Origin: SZUA-430 sp044220975
Lineage (GTDB): Bacteria > Pseudomonadota > Alphaproteobacteria > Micropepsales > Micropepsaceae
Direction of reading: 5' to 3'
Length of the DNA stretch: 25,340 nucleotides
NCBI GenBank assembly: GCA_044220975.1
Contig: JBGAPZ010000054.1
Coordinates: 1 to 25,340, forward strand
Part shown: positions 22,623 through 25,340 of the stretch, one piece after another
How the letters are laid out: the number at the start of each line of letters is the position of its first letter
Position numbering within the stretch: the stretch's first letter is position 1
The notes under the pieces: generated by a model
The model's database searches: none
What the model was told of the DNA's origin: nothing
Seen by the model: only the letters and a program-made list of their open reading frames with translations
Position numbers and translations under genes: made by a program

Positions 22623-23069
22623 ATGCGCTCGTTGATGATTGGTCTCTTCGCGGTCGGCCTAGTCGCGATTGGTGCTGTGGGTGGCTGGTTCTACGGCAGG
22701 GAACGGTTGCCATTTCAGAAGCCGCCGAAGGATGCGTTGGTCGTCGTTGACGGCGACACCATCAAGTTGGGAACTCAGCGGTTAAGGGTGCTCAACCTCG
22801 ACGCCCCCGAAACCGAAAGAGCGCGATGTGAAAGCGAGCGCGCCTTGGGCGATCGCGCAACGACGGCGCTAAGGGGTAAGATCGAAGATGGGCTGAAGGC
22901 TGGCGCAGTTGCGATCATTCCAAACGGAAGATTCGACAAGTTTCGCCGGCCTCTCGTGCGTATTGAGGTTCACGGCAAAGATGTGGCCAACGAAATGATC
23001 GCCGATGGGCTCGCGCGCGAGTGGCGGGGTAGCTCGTCTGATTGGTGTGGGTCGGCGCCACCTTCATAG
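22623..23069 (+). CDS. Staphylococcal-nuclease-like (SNase/thermonuclease) protein, membrane-anchored
   Basis: From the ATG at 22623 (AAGGGAGA about 10 bases before) this protein has 148 residues. An N-terminal hydrophobic helix (MIGLFAVGLVAIGAVGGWFY) acts as an uncleaved anchor or signal peptide, so the nuclease domain should be periplasmic or secreted. The SNase fold is shown by VVDGDTIKLGTQRLRVLNLDAPETERARC, the active-site Asp/Arg/Glu cluster of the family, and by the later FDKFRRPLVRI, which supplies the second catalytic Arg. The C-terminus LAREWRGSSSDWC is typical. These Ca-dependent enzymes cleave DNA or RNA. The frame also opens further upstream at 22569, but without a ribosome binding site. 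It converges on the methyltransferase gene, with 7 bases between the stops. Confidence 0.9.
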   Translation: MRSLMIGLFAVGLVAIGAVGGWFYGRERLPFQKPPKDALVVVDGDTIKLGTQRLRVLNLDAPETERARCESERALGDRATTALRGKIEDGLKAGAVAIIPNGRFDKFRRPLVRIEVHGKDVANEMIADGLAREWRGSSSDWCGSAPPS

Positions 23070-23076
23070 GACCAAT

Positions 23077-25340
23077 CTATTGAGCGACGGAGGCCTTCTT
23101 TCGCTTCCGCCTGGCTCTCGTTCTTTCACGGCGCGTCATACTGACGAGTGGGGCAACTTCCGCCTCATACAGCTTGAACAGATACTCCATACGTATGCGC
23201 TCGTTGGCGAAGGGCTGCGGGCGATAGGCGCGGTCAACGGCCTTGTCGAGCGCCGCGTGTGCCGTTGTGAGTTCGGGCGGCATGGCGATCGGGTCGTAGA
23301 GGTCGGCAAGGCTGGAGCCGGGAAACGTTGCCCGTACATCGAGCACATTTTGCGCCGCGTCCTCAATTGCCTTGCGCTGCGCTTCCGTTGGATTCGGGAA
23401 GGGAAAATTATTGTAGACAGATGGGGAATAGCTGTAGTCGCTCTTTAGGCGGCCGCCGACGTGGCGAACCCAAGCCATATGCATCGTCGAGGAAAGGACG
23501 CCGAAGTGGTACTTAGTGCCACCAACAATCATCTGGATCTTGTTGCTTGCAACGGTGTCCGGCCTCAAAAACGCGATCGGAATAAACCGCCGCGCTTCTG
23601 ACGATACCTCAGGCACCGCCATGTAATCGGCCTCTGGTTGCCGATCTTGCGTAAAGAGGGTCGGATACTTCGCAAAGTCACGCACACTATCGGTCGGGCT
23701 CTCTAAACGAGATTTCCGCACCAGGGCGACACGCGCCATCACGGATGGCATGCTTTGTAGTTTCGTTGGCGCAATTCCCTTCAGCCATAGGCACCATCTG
23801 CTGGTGCCACCAATCAATTCCTCACTGCCGATGTAAGGGCGAATCCACTGTGCCGCTTGCGGCTCGGTCCTCAGCAGATCGGCTTTTTGATCATCTGAAA
23901 GAACTAGGTGTCCGCCATCCGTTGGCTGACTGCCCTTGAGCATCTGCGGAAAGTTTGGTTTTGGCTTCGTACGACTCGGCAACGCAATGTTCGGACCATC
24001 AACCAAATAACCGTTGATGTTGCTCACCCTCGCGACCTCGTGCGGATCACCCTTGATGTCGTCGTACTCGAATAAACGCCGATTCGTAGGTTGTTTGAGT
24101 CCAAAGCCGATGATGACGCAATGGACCGCCGCCTTGCCTCGTGCATCGCTCGCCCACTGGAACGTGCGATGCGCGAACCTGATCTGAGCACCATGGTGGA
24201 ACATGTAGGACCACAGGATGCTGGCCTGCTCGCCTTGCGTGAGCGAATTGGTGGACACGAACGCAACTTCAATTTCGGGGTTACTGCGGATGTAGTCGAG
24301 CGCCTTGCGATACCAGCACGACACATAGTCCAACCGCCCGAAGAGTCCTGTCTTGCCCCACACGAGTGTGTGATCATCCACTTGCGCGTCGCTGCGGTAC
24401 TGATGGCCGATGAACGGGGGGTTGCCAAGAATGAACGACAGGTCAGTCGCGGGCACCAACCCGTTCCAGTCGGCTTTAAGCGCGTTGGCGTTTATGATGT
24501 GCGGCGAGGTCGTGAGCGGGATACGAACATATAGATGACCGAACTCATTCGACAGGCGGTTGTTCATTTGATGGTCGACTAGCCACAGCGCAACCTCCGC
24601 AATGCGCGCCGGAAACTCTTCGATTTCGATGCCGTAGAACTGGTCCACGTTAACCCGCGAGAGGCGGGTGATGTCGCCGAATTGAAGCTGATCGCGGTTC
24701 GGATGCAGCAGCTTCAAGACTTCAATTTCTAGAAGACGAATCTCCCGATAGGCGATGATCAGGAAATTGCCGCATCCGCAGGCGGGGTCGAGGAAGCGCA
24801 GCCCCGCCAGCTTTTCTTGGAAGGCGCGAAGCTTTGGCTTGGAAACCTTGGCCTGCTCTAGCTCGTCGTACAACGCGTCGAGGAATAGCGGGCGGATGAC
24901 TTTCATTATCGCCCGCTCGGTCGTGTAGTGCGCACCGATGCCGCGTCGCTTGTCCTTGTCCTCCGTGTCCATGACGTGCTGGAACAGTGCACCGAACACA
25001 GCGGGCGAAATTTCGCTCCAATCGAAGTAGCAGGCTTTGAGCAGCGCATCTCTCATCACACTGTCGAAGCTCGCAAGCGGAAGATTGCGGCGGAATAGAT
25101 CGCCGTTCACGTAGGGAAAAGCTGCAACGTCTTCGTCAAGATTCTTCGGACGCTTGGCATGCTCCTGATTGAGCGTCTGGAACAGATGCGCGAGTTGCCC
25201 GCCGAGGTCGGAGCCGTCGGGTCGCGTCCTTTCCTCGATGAACGCTGTGAAGATTCCCTTCTCGAAAATGCCTGTATCGTCGGCAAATAGGCAGAACAGC
25301 AGCCTTACAAGGAACAGTTCGAGGTCCGCCCCAACGTAAC
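23077..25340 (-). CDS. MmeI-like (type IIL) DNA methyltransferase, N-terminus missing
   Basis: About 753 C-terminal residues of a large N6-adenine DNA methyltransferase are present. The frame is open through the right edge, so its N-terminus lies outside; the GTG at 25110 is not the true start. The visible order is a helical region with LFLVRLLFCLFADDTGIF near the right edge, a spacer including GALFQHVMDTEDKDKRRGIGAHYT, and motif I FLDPACGCGNFLIIAYRE for SAM binding. The catalytic motif IV is GNPPFIGHQY. A target-recognition domain follows, and then a basic Arg/Lys tail at the very end. The order and sequence are those of the MmeI-type single-chain restriction-modification family. In MmeI the PD-(D/E)XK nuclease is at the N-terminus, which is not visible, so cleavage activity cannot be judged. 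It is most likely a defence cargo of the island. Confidence 0.9.
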   Translation of the reverse strand, partial: YVGADLELFLVRLLFCLFADDTGIFEKGIFTAFIEERTRPDGSDLGGQLAHLFQTLNQEHAKRPKNLDEDVAAFPYVNGDLFRRNLPLASFDSVMRDALLKACYFDWSEISPAVFGALFQHVMDTEDKDKRRGIGAHYTTERAIMKVIRPLFLDALYDELEQAKVSKPKLRAFQEKLAGLRFLDPACGCGNFLIIAYREIRLLEIEVLKLLHPNRDQLQFGDITRLSRVNVDQFYGIEIEEFPARIAEVALWLVDHQMNNRLSNEFGHLYVRIPLTTSPHIINANALKADWNGLVPATDLSFILGNPPFIGHQYRSDAQVDDHTLVWGKTGLFGRLDYVSCWYRKALDYIRSNPEIEVAFVSTNSLTQGEQASILWSYMFHHGAQIRFAHRTFQWASDARGKAAVHCVIIGFGLKQPTNRRLFEYDDIKGDPHEVARVSNINGYLVDGPNIALPSRTKPKPNFPQMLKGSQPTDGGHLVLSDDQKADLLRTEPQAAQWIRPYIGSEELIGGTSRWCLWLKGIAPTKLQSMPSVMARVALVRKSRLESPTDSVRDFAKYPTLFTQDRQPEADYMAVPEVSSEARRFIPIAFLRPDTVASNKIQMIVGGTKYHFGVLSSTMHMAWVRHVGGRLKSDYSYSPSVYNNFPFPNPTEAQRKAIEDAAQNVLDVRATFPGSSLADLYDPIAMPPELTTAHAALDKAVDRAYRPQPFANERIRMEYLFKLYEAEVAPLVSMTRRERTRARRKRKKASVAQ

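Larger units (their letters stand above)
19814..25340. mobile_element. Integrated genomic island at tRNA-Arg(CCG), left part
   Basis: The element is bounded on the left by the tRNA 3' fragment (attL), 114 bases from the stop of a tyrosine integrase whose gene reads towards that boundary. Within it lie two small helix-turn-helix genes, a serine resolvase, a nuclease and a DNA methyltransferase. The stretch around 21500-21790 is visibly richer in A and T than the flanking chromosome. It continues past the right edge, so its size, full cargo and attR are unknown. Whether it is a prophage remnant, an integrative mobilisable element or a defence island cannot be told from this part; no phage structural or conjugation gene is visible. 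Confidence 0.8.

Noticed and set aside
1..25340. CRISPR arrays, insertion-sequence transposases or riboswitches
   Set aside because: I found no regularly spaced direct repeats, no transposase-like protein and no recognisable riboswitch core.

Overview
The window looks like chromosomal DNA of a GC-rich alphaproteobacterium. The basis is the strong GC bias at codon third positions, the Pseudomonas/alphaproteobacterial style branched-chain keto-acid dehydrogenase genes, the DUF1329, DUF882 and DUF885 proteins, and a tRNA-Arg(CCG) fragment. I cannot name the genus. The right-hand fifth is the left end of an integrated island. Region 1 (1-6990, all minus strand) is a catabolic gene series read right to left: a TetR regulator, a two-domain extradiol-type dioxygenase (VOC), a fumarylacetoacetate-hydrolase-family protein, an FAD aromatic hydroxylase of the MhpA type, then E1-alpha, E1-beta and the start of E2 of a branched-chain 2-oxoacid dehydrogenase. 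The inferred logic is ring hydroxylation, ring cleavage, hydrolysis of the cleavage product, and oxidative decarboxylation of a resulting 2-oxo acid to an acyl-CoA. The TetR promoter is unusually clear: its -35 and -10 boxes each sit inside an inverted repeat, and the mRNA would be leaderless. The hydrolase lacks a block of about 20 residues that normally carries a metal ligand. Region 2 (7049-13327) holds unlinked housekeeping or accessory genes: a DUF882/M15-type cell-wall protein, a secreted DUF1329 protein with a possible coupled leader peptide and a strong terminator, a small exported protein, a DUF885 lipoprotein with a HExxH-like motif, a glycerophosphodiester phosphodiesterase, and a 2-hydroxychromene-2-carboxylate isomerase family protein with a perfect palindrome just before its ribosome binding site. 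Region 3 (13682-19805, plus strand) is a tight five-gene series encoding only exported or membrane proteins: a Sel1-repeat protein, a Cys-rich right-handed beta-helix protein, two single-pass membrane proteins and an Slt70-like lytic transglycosylase. It reads like an uncharacterised envelope operon and is the best candidate here for an undescribed system. Region 4 (19814-25340 and beyond) begins with a 46-base 3' fragment of tRNA-Arg(CCG), interpreted as attL. It is followed by a tyrosine integrase, two small helix-turn-helix (excisionase-like) proteins, a serine resolvase, a membrane-anchored staphylococcal-nuclease-like protein and the C-terminal three quarters or so of an MmeI-like DNA methyltransferase (probably a type IIL restriction-modification enzyme). 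The island runs off the right edge. The intact tRNA-Arg(CCG) gene is predicted at its far end.
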